A stretch of 25,909 nt of DNA, taken from IMG/VR virus record IMGVR_UViG_3300044730_001452, positions 1 through 25,909 of that record. One strand, 5' to 3'. The stretch is from a virus. Under the pieces are notes generated by a model. The model ran no database searches. It was given only the letters and a program-made list of their open reading frames with translations, and had not been told where the DNA came from. This document shows, piece after piece, positions 19,034 through 25,909 of the stretch. Made by a program: the position numbers and the translations under genes. The number at the start of each line of letters is the position of its first letter. Within the stretch, counting starts at the first letter, position 1.

Positions 19034-20514
19034 GCGGCATATTCAACGCCGACTTCTACCCCACGCCTCCCGAAGTGGCGGCATTGATGCTCGATCCACT
19101 TGACCTGAAGGACAAGACCATCCTGGAGCCGTCCGCAGGTAGCGGCAACCTCATCGGTGAATGCCTAACACGCGGCGCCGCCGAGGTTATGTGGTGCGAA
19201 GCAGAGGCCAAGCTGCAAGGCATCCTGACAGGCATCCGCAACGCTACGCCAGCACATAGCTACACCGATTTCCTGCAGGTGCATCCTGCCGACGTGTCGC
19301 ACATCGACATGATCGTGATGAACCCGCCATTCTCGGCGGACGAGCGACACATCCTGCATGCCTGGGAGATCGCTCCTGCAGGCTGCGAGATCGTGAGCCT
19401 GTGCAACTGGAACACCGTCAGCGACTGGCGGGGAAACAGCCTCACCAGCAAGCCAGGCCCGCGCCCACAGCAGCAGATCAGATACCTCACTGAGGCCTAC
19501 GGCAGCACAGAAAACCTAGGCGAATGTTTCGCCACCGCCGAACGCCCCACCCGCGTCAGCGTCGGCATGGTGCGGCTTACCAAGCCTGGTCAACGTGTAA
19601 GCGCCGCTGATGAGTTCGACGGGTTTTTCCTGGGCCCTGACGACATCGAAGCCCAGGGCGAAGGTTTGATTCCCTACCGCCGATCCCGCGATATCGTGAA
19701 CCGCTACGTGGAAGCCTGTCGTATTTACGATGAGCAGGTTGAGGCCGGCGTGCGTCTGCGCAACGTGCTTGACGGGTTCTTCGGCGGGGATCTGGGCCTG
19801 CAAGTCACGATTGAAGGCCAGGCCGTCACCCGCAACCGATTCCGCAAGGATCTACAGAAGGAGGCATGGAAGCATGTCTTCGCCGAGTTCCTGCCCGCGC
19901 AGATGGCCACCAGCCAGTTAGCGAAGGATATCAACCGGTTTGTGGAGGATCAATCTAAAATTCCATTCACTGAGCGGAATATCTACCGGATGCTTCAGAT
20001 AGTCGCCGGCACTCAGGATCAGCGGGTGGATCGTGCGGTAGAGGAGGCGATCGACAGCCTCACCAAGCACACCAGGGAAAACCGCTGGGGTGTCGAAGGC
20101 TGGGTCACGAACAGCGGCTACATGCTCAACCGCCGCTTTATCCGCGCTTACATGGCTGAGCGCAGCTGGGATGGTCGTGGCGTCAAGGTCAAGACCTACG
20201 GCACACAGAGCGATGAGATCCGCGACCTGATCAAAGCGCTGTGCTTTATCACGGGTCGCGCCTACGGAGAAGTGGCGCAACCTGCCAAGCCGGCCGGCGA
20301 TCGCCCTTTCTGGCCTGGGGAGTGGTACGACTGGGGGTTCTTCAAGTTCAAGGCGCACCTCAAGGGCACGGTGCATTTTGAGTTCCTGGACGAGGAGGTC
20401 TGGGCCGCCGTCAATGCCCGTTACGCTCGCATCAAGGGCCAGGTACTGCCCGAGCAGCTGGCCAAGAAGCGCCCCAAGCGCAAGACCGCTGAGCCCGCGA
20501 CTACTGCAGCATGA
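19030..20514 (+). CDS. Phage DNA adenine-N6 methyltransferase with DUF4942 domain
   Basis: A 494-residue protein starting at ATG 19030. The methyltransferase part includes FYPTPPEVAALML (about 9-21), EPSAGSGNL (motif I, SAM binding) and MIVMNPPFS (motif IV, NPPF). The C-terminal half (about 200-475) fits DUF4942: SRDIVNRYVEACRIYDEQVE, RFRKDLQKEAWKHVFAEF, ERNIYRMLQIVAGTQDQRVD, GFFKFKAHLKGTVHFEFLDE, EVWAAVNARYARIKG. Such proteins are encoded by many phages and plasmids and methylate adenine to evade restriction. Target unknown. The basic tail (KKRPKRKTAEP) may bind DNA. Confidence 0.85.
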   Translation: MSGIFNADFYPTPPEVAALMLDPLDLKDKTILEPSAGSGNLIGECLTRGAAEVMWCEAEAKLQGILTGIRNATPAHSYTDFLQVHPADVSHIDMIVMNPPFSADERHILHAWEIAPAGCEIVSLCNWNTVSDWRGNSLTSKPGPRPQQQIRYLTEAYGSTENLGECFATAERPTRVSVGMVRLTKPGQRVSAADEFDGFFLGPDDIEAQGEGLIPYRRSRDIVNRYVEACRIYDEQVEAGVRLRNVLDGFFGGDLGLQVTIEGQAVTRNRFRKDLQKEAWKHVFAEFLPAQMATSQLAKDINRFVEDQSKIPFTERNIYRMLQIVAGTQDQRVDRAVEEAIDSLTKHTRENRWGVEGWVTNSGYMLNRRFIRAYMAERSWDGRGVKVKTYGTQSDEIRDLIKALCFITGRAYGEVAQPAKPAGDRPFWPGEWYDWGFFKFKAHLKGTVHFEFLDEEVWAAVNARYARIKGQVLPEQLAKKRPKRKTAEPATTAA

Positions 20515-20539
20515 GCATCTTCTACACTCACCTTTCGCC

Positions 20540-20806
20540 ATGACCACCCAAACCGCCTACGACGGCCTCACCGACGACGATTGGCATTTGGTCATCACCG
20601 CCCGCCCCGCACTGGGTCGATGGGCCCTCAGGTTCGCATTCTCAACCCTTGGCGGTCGCGCCAAGGAACGACATGCTGCATGGAATCGCCGTGGATGGGT
20701 TGAGGGGTTGTGGCGCCCACTGCCCGACAGCCGGACCCACGCCATTGCGGTGGCCTGGCTAAAGGCCAATCCCGTGCCAGTGCCTAGGGCGGGGGTGAAG
20801 CTATGA
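20540..20806 (+). CDS. Small Trp-rich hypothetical protein (possible paralogue of the next gene)
   Basis: An 88-residue protein starting at ATG 20540 (leader CTACACTCACCTTTCGCC). It contains DDWHLVITARPALGRWALRF, ERHAAWNRRGWVEGLWRPL and ends AIAVAWLKANPVPVPRAGVK. The next gene is the same length and ends in a similar AWLAEQVPALGVK, and the two gene ends share GGGGGTGAAGC followed by ATGAGCAC. A duplication is possible. No family recognised. Confidence 0.6.
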   Translation: MTTQTAYDGLTDDDWHLVITARPALGRWALRFAFSTLGGRAKERHAAWNRRGWVEGLWRPLPDSRTHAIAVAWLKANPVPVPRAGVKL

Positions 20807-21069
20807 GCACACTTGAGCAAACCATCTATGTCGATCCGTCTATCAGCCTTGCCGTCACCGCTTGGCAGCACGAAATGACACGCTGCTGGTCAGTCCGCTT
20901 CTTGCGCCGCAACACGGACCTCAATCAAATCAGCCACTGGATTCCCGGCTCTGGCTGGAACTGTTCACGATTGCACCCCTCCGCCCTACCCTTAATCCCC
21001 CCGGCTGCACTGGCCGCCGTGGAGGCGTGGCTAGCTGAGCAGGTGCCTGCGTTGGGGGTGAAGCCATGA
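20803..21069 (+). CDS. Small hypothetical protein
   Basis: An 88-residue protein starting at ATG 20803 in an ATGA overlap, with GGGGGTGAAG in the previous gene as ribosome site. Features: TIYVDPSISLAVTAWQHEMT, RCWSVRFLRRNTDLNQISHW and a C-terminal helix AALAAVEAWLAEQVP. Similar length and C-terminus to the preceding protein. Function unknown. Confidence 0.6.
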   Translation: MSTLEQTIYVDPSISLAVTAWQHEMTRCWSVRFLRRNTDLNQISHWIPGSGWNCSRLHPSALPLIPPAALAAVEAWLAEQVPALGVKP

Positions 21070-21590
21070 GCACCGGCTCCCGCATCCCCCTGGCCGAAGC
21101 CCTGGATATTGCCGCCAACACGCTGGCCATCCTGCGGCCCCACTGCCACAAAGCCGACCTTGCCGGCAGTGGTCGCCGGCAGCGCCCAACGATCGGCGAC
21201 CTGGAGATCGTCTGCCTGCCCAATCGCGACCCTCTTGAATCGACGCCGCTGTTTGCCGGTGGCTTTGCAATGGCTGTGGAGCAGTGGCCCAAGATTATTG
21301 GCGGTCCCGACGGCCGCTACACCAAACGAATGCTCCCCTGCGGGCTAAAGTTGGATTTGTTCATGCCGCATCCCGATGGCTACGGCCTGATTCTGGCCAT
21401 TCGAACAGGATCTGAAGACTGGTCGCACAAGGTTTTGGCCACCAGCTGGAAGCGAGCCGGCTTCCATTCAGACAAGGGGTTGCTGCGCCGCGAGGACGGC
21501 TCGGTTGTCCCCTGCCGCACTGAGCGGGAACTGTTCGATGTGATCGGACTGCGCTGGGTTGAGCCGGTGGACCGGGAGGTTAGGCCATGA
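21066..21590 (+). CDS. PolX-like nucleotidyltransferase
   Basis: A 174-residue protein starting at ATG 21066. Residues about 28-50 carry ADLAGSGRRQRPTIGDLEIV, matching the DNA polymerase X palm motif GSxRRxxxxxGDxDxx, with DLE in place of DID. A third acidic site is probably LKLDLFMPHPDGYGL (about 94-108), followed by AIRTGSEDWSHKVLATSWKR and a C-terminal TERELFDVIGLRWVEP, typical of the phage branch. The usual 8-kDa lyase and fingers domains are missing apart from a short N-terminal helix pair, so template-dependent synthesis is uncertain. It may add nucleotides to DNA ends or modify another substrate. Confidence 0.75.
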   Translation: MSTGSRIPLAEALDIAANTLAILRPHCHKADLAGSGRRQRPTIGDLEIVCLPNRDPLESTPLFAGGFAMAVEQWPKIIGGPDGRYTKRMLPCGLKLDLFMPHPDGYGLILAIRTGSEDWSHKVLATSWKRAGFHSDKGLLRREDGSVVPCRTERELFDVIGLRWVEPVDREVRP

Positions 21591-21943
21591 GCGTTCTTGC
21601 CTCCCTGCTACACCCGGCCTACGAACTCGCCACGGATTCTGGTGAGGAAATTGCAGATGGCGCCCAGCTGGTTGACTGCCAGTGGTGGCAGCCTCGGTTT
21701 GGTTGCGACTCGCTCCAGTTCGTGGTGGACAACGCCCGCCAGGCGCTGGCCCCAGAGGTCGCCATCCCTGCCGAGCAGTACCACGAGGATGACGGCCCGG
21801 TGCTCTGGTGGCGGTTCCCGGTTGTTGAGCCCCCATATGCCGGAACCCCCAATGACTGCGACTGGCCTGGTTGCCACACCCACTACACCCCGCTGCCGCC
21901 TGCGCCGGTGGCGCCGACCCAATCACCCAACGAAGCCCCATGA
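21587..21943 (+). CDS. Hypothetical protein
   Basis: A 118-residue protein in ATGA overlaps with both neighbours. It is acidic with many aromatics (GAQLVDCQWWQPRFGCDSLQ; EQYHEDDGPVLWWRFPVVEP) and a Cys/His pair, CDWPGCHTHY, that might bind metal. The tail is Pro-rich and probably disordered. No family recognised. Confidence 0.65.
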   Translation: MSVLASLLHPAYELATDSGEEIADGAQLVDCQWWQPRFGCDSLQFVVDNARQALAPEVAIPAEQYHEDDGPVLWWRFPVVEPPYAGTPNDCDWPGCHTHYTPLPPAPVAPTQSPNEAP

Positions 21944-22137
21944 GCAACCCCAAGCCACTGAGCCCCGCCGCGCAGGCGGTAATGGATGCCGTCTTGAACG
22001 AAACGGCACCTTTGAGTGAGCAGCGCCAGCAGAGAACAGATGCCGCCGCCGCCCTCTACGCCGCTGCCCATTACCTCAGCCACGGTCGCCGCCAATTGGC
22101 AGCCATCGCCACCGAGCTGGAAAAGCACCATGGCTGA
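21940..22137 (+). CDS. Small hypothetical helical protein
   Basis: A 65-residue protein starting at ATG 21940 (ATGA overlap) and overlapping the next gene by 8 bp. It is almost entirely helical (LSPAAQAVMDAVLNETAPLS; TDAAAALYAAAHYLSHGRRQ). Function unknown. Confidence 0.65.
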   Translation: MSNPKPLSPAAQAVMDAVLNETAPLSEQRQQRTDAAAALYAAAHYLSHGRRQLAAIATELEKHHG

Positions 22138-22516
22138 CCCCACCCTCTCGGATCGGCTCGCCCTGGCGCTATGCGTCAGTATCAATGGCGCAGCCGGCTG
22201 TCCAATTGGCCCATGCGGCGAGTGCCGCCGTCGATCCGCTGGTGTTGCCCACGAAATTGCCAACTGGCTGCGCGAACGCCACGGGGGAGCCAGCGCCACT
22301 GCCGATCTGCTTGATGGGGTTGGGTGTCATCCGCGTGGGGGGTCGCAGCCCGTTCAGCAGCCATCTCAGATCATTGATGGCACCACGCCTCGGCAACGGC
22401 TTGCTATGGCTCGCTACAAGCGCCAATTTAACCTGCGAATAATGCGCGGGGCGTGGCGATTGACTGGTTGCAGGCTGGTTACTTGGATCACTGCACTCAG
22501 GGGCCCCCAGCCATGA
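22130..22516 (+). CDS. Hypothetical protein
   Basis: A 128-residue protein starting at ATG 22130, overlapping the previous stop. The N-terminal part is helical with a Cys group (CVSINGAAGCPIGPCGECRR) that could bind metal. The C-terminal half is basic (RQRLAMARYKRQFNLRIMRG). It shares an ATGA overlap with the next gene. No family recognised; the C-terminal reading could be an extension of a shorter original gene. Confidence 0.55.
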   Translation: MADPTLSDRLALALCVSINGAAGCPIGPCGECRRRSAGVAHEIANWLRERHGGASATADLLDGVGCHPRGGSQPVQQPSQIIDGTTPRQRLAMARYKRQFNLRIMRGAWRLTGCRLVTWITALRGPQP

Positions 22517-22695
22517 CCACCCCCAAGCGACCCGGCTGGGGCCTGCGCATCCTCAAGGTGCGCAACACCACCGGCATCCCCGAGGCGTTGATTCTGCCCC
22601 CAGACCACGAAGCGCCCTTCTGGACGGACCTCCGCCAGATCGCCCGGCACCAAGCCCGCACCATCTACGAACCCATCACCCCCAGCACCAAATGA
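22513..22695 (+). CDS. Small hypothetical protein upstream of dCTP deaminase
   Basis: A 60-residue protein starting at ATG 22513; the longer in-frame start (22453) lies within the previous gene. Sequence parts: WGLRILKVRNTTGIPEALIL, then APFWTDLRQIARHQARTIYE. It overlaps both neighbours by ATGA. No family recognised. Confidence 0.6.
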   Translation: MTTPKRPGWGLRILKVRNTTGIPEALILPPDHEAPFWTDLRQIARHQARTIYEPITPSTK

Positions 22696-23378
22696 GCGCC
22701 ACACCCGAGCAACAAGAAACCCTCCTGCCAAACCACGGCCCGACCTACATTCCCAGCCCAGCCGGCCCGATCCCTGATTGGCGCATCCGCCAGCTTGCGG
22801 AGCAGGGCATGATCAGCCCGTTTGAGCCGGGGAAGATCCGGCAGGTGGAAAACCCGCTTCCCGGCAGCGCCCCCTACGGCCACTTCCAGCGCCCGGTCAT
22901 CAGCTACGGCACCAGCTCCTACGGCTACGATCTCACGCTCTCGCCTAAGGACTTCCGCATCTTCCGGCACGTCCCTGGCCTGATCGTTGACCCCAAGAAC
23001 TTTGATGACCGCTGCCTGGCTCACGCAGACCTGTACCACGATGAGCGGGCTGGCGACTACTTCATCCTCCCTGGGCACACCTACAGCCTTGGGGCAGTAA
23101 TCCCCTACCTCAAGCTCCCGCCCAACGTCACCGCCCAGTTCATCGGCAAGAGCACCTACGCCCGTTGTGGGATCATCGTGAACCTCACCCCAGGAGAGGC
23201 TGGTTGGGAAGGTTACCTGACCCTGGAAATCAGCAACTCATCCGGGGCCGACTGCCGCATTTATGCCAACGAGGGCATCTGCCAGGCGCTGTTCTACGAA
23301 GGGCTGCCATGTGACAACGCTTACGGCGAGGGCAAGTATCAAAAGCAGCCGGCTGGCGTGACATTGGCGAAGGTCTGA
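22692..23378 (+). CDS. dcd: dCTP deaminase
   Basis: A 228-residue protein starting at ATG 22692. It has the dCTP deaminase/dUTPase core: ISYGTSSYGYDLTLSPKDF (about 71-89), ILPGHTYSLGAVIPYLKLPP (about 124-143), FIGKSTYARCGIIVNLTPGE, AGWEGYLTLEISN, and IYANEGICQALFYEG. The KSTYARCG block and the Glu in TLEISN match the nucleotide-binding and catalytic residues of Dcd. It converts dCTP to dUTP, feeding dTTP synthesis; with the thymidylate kinase further on it supports phage DNA synthesis. It ends the operon before a new candidate promoter. Confidence 0.93.
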   Translation: MSATPEQQETLLPNHGPTYIPSPAGPIPDWRIRQLAEQGMISPFEPGKIRQVENPLPGSAPYGHFQRPVISYGTSSYGYDLTLSPKDFRIFRHVPGLIVDPKNFDDRCLAHADLYHDERAGDYFILPGHTYSLGAVIPYLKLPPNVTAQFIGKSTYARCGIIVNLTPGEAGWEGYLTLEISNSSGADCRIYANEGICQALFYEGLPCDNAYGEGKYQKQPAGVTLAKV

Positions 23379-23390
23379 CGGTTTGCTGCC

Positions 23391-23452
23391 TTTCCAAAAC
23401 TGCAGCAATGGCTTATGATATGGGAGCCGGGATCTTCTATCGGGCCCGATAG
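23391..23452 (+). promoter_or_regulatory. Candidate promoter with 16-bp perfect palindrome
   Basis: TTTCCA (23391-23396) and TATGAT (23414-23419) are 17 bp apart. The perfect palindrome CTATCGGGCCCGATAG lies at 23437-23452, just after the expected transcription start. It is well placed as a repressor operator, or would form a stem at the mRNA 5' end. Confidence 0.5.
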
Positions 23453-23479
23453 CTGAATCGGCAGGCGGGGTAACCCGAC

Positions 23480-24022
23480 TTGTCCCCCGGCAACCATTTG
23501 CCACCGCTACAACCCGTGCCCGCTGGTCGCCCAAGCAAGCTCACCACCGACCTGGTAACAAAAGCCAGGCAGGAAGCGGCGCATGGGCTCCCTTTGGCAT
23601 TGATCGCTGACCGGCTTGGGATCGGCCGAAGGACGGCCCAGACCTGGATTCGTGATGCTGAAGTTAAAGGCGAAGAAAGCCTTGAATACCAATTTCGGCG
23701 TGCCATCTTTATAGCTGACGCTGAAGAGTGCAAAAACCTTGTTACTTGCTTGCGCGATGCAGCATTGCCGCCTAAGCCAGCGGAAGGGGAGGAAAAGAAA
23801 TCTCCGAACCTCTGGGCAGCAACCTGGCTGCTGACCCATCACCCCAGGCTGCGTGATCACTTCAGCGATGCCGCCGCCGAACGCCGCACCGAGCGCAAGA
23901 CCATCGCCGCAGTGGTTGACGCCATCGCCGCCGCTGGCCTGACGCCGGAGGATGAAAGCAGAGTGCTGCTGCAGATCAATGCCCGTGGACTGGAGACACC
24001 TGAGGGCGAGGGGGAGGGATGA
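23480..24022 (+). CDS. Helix-turn-helix protein (small-terminase-like)
   Basis: A 180-residue protein with a TTG start at 23480; no ATG is available near the N-terminal domain. After a Pro-rich start it has GRPSKLTTDLVTKARQEAAH (about 16-35), GLPLALIADRLGIGRRTAQT, WIRDAEVKGEESLEYQFRRA, the helix-turn-helix pattern of many phage small-terminase and DNA-binding proteins. The centre has NLWAATWLLTHHPRLRDHFS (about 110-129), as in that family, where A.W.LE..P is common. The C-terminus is helical and acidic. It could bind the palindrome upstream (autoregulation) or packaging sites; both are inferences. A terminase large subunit is not in the window. Confidence 0.6.
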   Translation: MSPGNHLPPLQPVPAGRPSKLTTDLVTKARQEAAHGLPLALIADRLGIGRRTAQTWIRDAEVKGEESLEYQFRRAIFIADAEECKNLVTCLRDAALPPKPAEGEEKKSPNLWAATWLLTHHPRLRDHFSDAAAERRTERKTIAAVVDAIAAAGLTPEDESRVLLQINARGLETPEGEGEG

Positions 24023-24675
24023 CCAACCCAACCCCACCCCGTGGCCGTTTCATCGTTCTGGAGGGCATCGACGGCTGCGGCAAGACCACGCAGCTGGAGG
24101 CCCTGCGCCAGTGGCTGCCCACCAGCGGCCTGATGCCCACTGGCGCCCAGTTGGTTGTGAGCCGTGAGCCTGGCGGCACGGCCCTGGGCCAGGCCTTGCG
24201 GGAGCTGCTGCTGCACCCTCCCGACGGAACAGCCCCGGTGCCCCGTGCCGAGCTGCTGCTGTATGCCGCCGACCGTGCCCAGCATGTTGAGACGGTTCTG
24301 CGGCCGGCGCTGGAGCGGGGGGATTGGGTGCTGTGCGATCGCTTCACCGGATCGACCGCCGCCTATCAGGGCTATGGCAGGGGCTTGGACCTGGGGCTGA
24401 TTGGAGCACTCGAATACTTGGCTACAAGGGGTCTCCAAGCCGATCTGACCCTATGGCTGGATCTGCGCCTGGTCGAGTCGATCCGCCGCCGTGGCAGGCA
24501 ACCGGCCGACCGCATCGAGGGGGAAAACAAGGACTTCTTAGGCCGCGTGAGCCGGGGGTTTGCCGTCATGGCTGGTCAGCAGGGCTGGACCCGGATCAAT
24601 GCAAACCAGCCCGTAGCTGCCGTGACGGGGGCCTGTTGCTTCGCCATGGTCCGCCACTTTGGGGGAAGGGCGTGA
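24019..24675 (+). CDS. tmk: Thymidylate kinase
   Basis: A 218-residue protein in an ATGA overlap with the HTH gene. It carries the P-loop VLEGIDGCGKTTQLEAL (about 13-29), the DRX-type REPGGTALGQALRELLL (about 49-65), LLLYAADRAQHVE and VLCDRFTGSTAAYQGYGRGL (about 104-123), and DLTLWLDLRL. This is the Tmk pattern; the enzyme phosphorylates dTMP to dTDP. Length is typical. Together with dCTP deaminase it raises the dTTP supply; no thymidylate synthase is visible in the window. Confidence 0.93.
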   Translation: MTNPTPPRGRFIVLEGIDGCGKTTQLEALRQWLPTSGLMPTGAQLVVSREPGGTALGQALRELLLHPPDGTAPVPRAELLLYAADRAQHVETVLRPALERGDWVLCDRFTGSTAAYQGYGRGLDLGLIGALEYLATRGLQADLTLWLDLRLVESIRRRGRQPADRIEGENKDFLGRVSRGFAVMAGQQGWTRINANQPVAAVTGACCFAMVRHFGGRA

Positions 24676-25628
24676 CCCTGGCCGCACCCTTCCCTTACTT
24701 TGGCGGCAAGCGCCGCGCCGCTCTCCGCGTCTGGCAGGCTCTGGGTGATCCCGCCGGCTATGTCGAGCCCTTTGCCGGGTCGGCTGCGGTCCTGTTGGCT
24801 CGGCCTGATTTTGCCGGCCGCCGGGTTGAAACCCTCAATGATGCAGACGGCTGGCTAGTGAACACCTGGCGAGCAATTCAGCTCAGCCCTGCCGAGGTAG
24901 CCCATCACGCCTGGGGCCCCGTGGCTGAGATCGATTACCACGCTCGCTTGGCATGGCTGCAACAGCGCCGCACGCCTGACCTGGTGGCATGGCTTGAGGG
25001 CGATCCGGAGGCCCATGACGCCAAGGCTGCCGGGTGGTGGCTCTATGTGGTTGCCTGCGGCATCGGTGATCCGTTTGGCCCTGGGCCGTGGCGGGTGGTG
25101 GATGGCCATCTCCGCAAGCTGCCGCACCTGGGGGATGCAGGGAAGGGCGTGAATCGTGAGCTGCCGCACCTGGGGAATGCAGGGCGGGGCCAGCTTGAGA
25201 GCTACATGGGGCAGCTTGCTGATCGCCTACGCCGGGTCCGCATCACCTGCGGATCGTGGGAGCGGGTGGTTAAGCCATCGGTTACCCGCAGCGGCACCGG
25301 TGGCGATGGCAGCCGAGCAATCTTCCTGGATCCGCCCTACGCCACATCAGGTGATCTCTACGCCCATGTTGATGTTGACGTGGCCCTGGCCGTACGCCAA
25401 TGGTGCATCACCGCTCCACGTGAGCAGCGAATCATCCTGTGTGGTTACGACGCCGAGCACGATGACCTGTTGACCCATGGCTGGACTATTACCGAGGGCA
25501 AGGCCGGCGGAGGGGCTGGCTACAGCACCAATGGCCTGAACGGCCGCCGCGAGCGGCTGTGGTTGTCACCCGCCTGCATTGGCAGTGAGCAACCCGACCT
25601 ATTCGCCTCAGTGGGGCCCAATGAATGA
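24672..25628 (+). CDS. Dam-like DNA adenine methyltransferase (class D12)
   Basis: A 318-residue protein starting with GTG at 24672 (GTGA overlap). Motif X: FPYFGGKRRA (about 7-16); motif I: YVEPFAGSAAVLL (about 30-42); motif IV: IFLDPPYATSG (about 216-226, DPPY). The specificity region carries a tandem 14-residue repeat, LPHLGDAGKGVNRE/LPHLGNAGRGQLES (about 150-177), encoded by 42-bp units. The family methylates N6 of adenine, often in GATC-like sites. A phage copy would protect its DNA from restriction or adjust gene expression. Confidence 0.9.
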   Translation: MTLAAPFPYFGGKRRAALRVWQALGDPAGYVEPFAGSAAVLLARPDFAGRRVETLNDADGWLVNTWRAIQLSPAEVAHHAWGPVAEIDYHARLAWLQQRRTPDLVAWLEGDPEAHDAKAAGWWLYVVACGIGDPFGPGPWRVVDGHLRKLPHLGDAGKGVNRELPHLGNAGRGQLESYMGQLADRLRRVRITCGSWERVVKPSVTRSGTGGDGSRAIFLDPPYATSGDLYAHVDVDVALAVRQWCITAPREQRIILCGYDAEHDDLLTHGWTITEGKAGGGAGYSTNGLNGRRERLWLSPACIGSEQPDLFASVGPNE

Positions 25629-25909
25629 GTTGGCACTTTTCGCAGGCCATGGAGGCGGCATTCTCGGAGGCCTCCTGTTGGGATGGCGAACCATCTGCGC
25701 CGTCGAAATTGACGGGGCAGCCAGACGACGACTCATTGCCCGCCAAGACGACGGCACTCTGCAACCCTTCCCCATCTGGGACGACATCCGCACCTTTGAC
25801 GGCAAACCCTGGGCTGGCCTCGTGGATGTCATCTCTGGCGGCTTCCCGTGCCAGGACATCAGCATTGCCGGAAAGGGGGCAGGGATTACCGGCGAGCGAT
25901 CAGGGCTCT
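25621..25909 (+). CDS. DNA cytosine-C5 methyltransferase, partial
   Basis: The gene starts at ATG 25621, overlapping the Dam-type stop, and runs off the right end; 96 residues are visible. Motif I: LALFAGHGGGILGG (about 4-17); a following acidic residue in CAVEIDGAA (SAM binding); motif IV: GGFPCQDISIAGKG with the catalytic Cys in PCQ. This is the N-terminus of a Dcm-type enzyme; the target-recognition domain is outside the window. It extends the methyltransferase set of the operon to three. Confidence 0.9.
   Translation, partial: MNELALFAGHGGGILGGLLLGWRTICAVEIDGAARRRLIARQDDGTLQPFPIWDDIRTFDGKPWAGLVDVISGGFPCQDISIAGKGAGITGERSGL

Overview
The window looks like the early/replication half of a temperate or lytic phage (or prophage) genome from a high-GC, Synechococcus/Cyanobium-like cyanobacterium. 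Reasons: densely packed small genes with ATGA/GTGA overlaps; a phage recombination and nucleotide set (Rad52-type annealing protein, SSB, RusA-type resolvase, dCTP deaminase, thymidylate kinase, PolX-like nucleotidyltransferase); three DNA methyltransferases; and a formylglycine-generating-enzyme-fold protein ending in DGR-type variable repeats, a target type common in cyanobacteria. Three copies of the cyanobacterial HIP1 octamer GCGATCGC are present (12791, 20297, 24335). No terminase large subunit, portal, capsid, integrase or reverse transcriptase is visible. The host assignment is an inference.

Layout. (1) 1-441: the end of a rightward unit with two small membrane proteins (lysis-like). 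(2) 450-7584: a long leftward operon, nearly every junction a 4-nt stop/start overlap. It begins with a winged-helix replication-initiator-like protein, runs through unknown proteins and an ASCH-domain protein to the FGE-fold target with two tandem variable repeats, and ends in several tiny, partly decayed genes. (3) 7585-7824: a divergent control region with candidate promoters on both strands and a strong hairpin. (4) 7825-10635: rightward recombination module (unknown, Rad52, unknown, SSB, RusA). (5) 10636-13464: a short rightward membrane gene with four 21-bp repeats faces a leftward pair of conserved phage proteins. Between the two leftward genes lies about 730 bp of non-coding GGNNN-type repeat tract. 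(6) 13577-16387: a coiled-coil protein, then two proteins that join a zinc-binding N-terminus to an RNA polymerase alpha-CTD-like domain, then small unknown proteins. (7) 16455-25909: a long rightward run of small unknown genes, with a DUF4942-type adenine methyltransferase, PolX-like protein, dCTP deaminase, HTH protein, thymidylate kinase, Dam-type methyltransferase and the start of a cytosine-C5 methyltransferase.

Working together: the wHTH protein and the repeat array inside its gene are a plausible initiator/origin pair. Rad52, SSB and RusA would serve recombination-dependent replication. dCTP deaminase and Tmk supply dTTP, and the methyltransferases would modify phage DNA. The alpha-CTD proteins may redirect host RNA polymerase. 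Genes that follow a gap often lack a Shine-Dalgarno sequence and carry a CACCACC-type leader, whereas overlapping genes tend to use purine-rich sites inside the previous gene. The strongest unusual items are the tandem out-of-phase variable repeats, the zinc-ribbon/alpha-CTD fusions, the GGNNN repeat tract, and the hairpin array inside the initiator-like gene.
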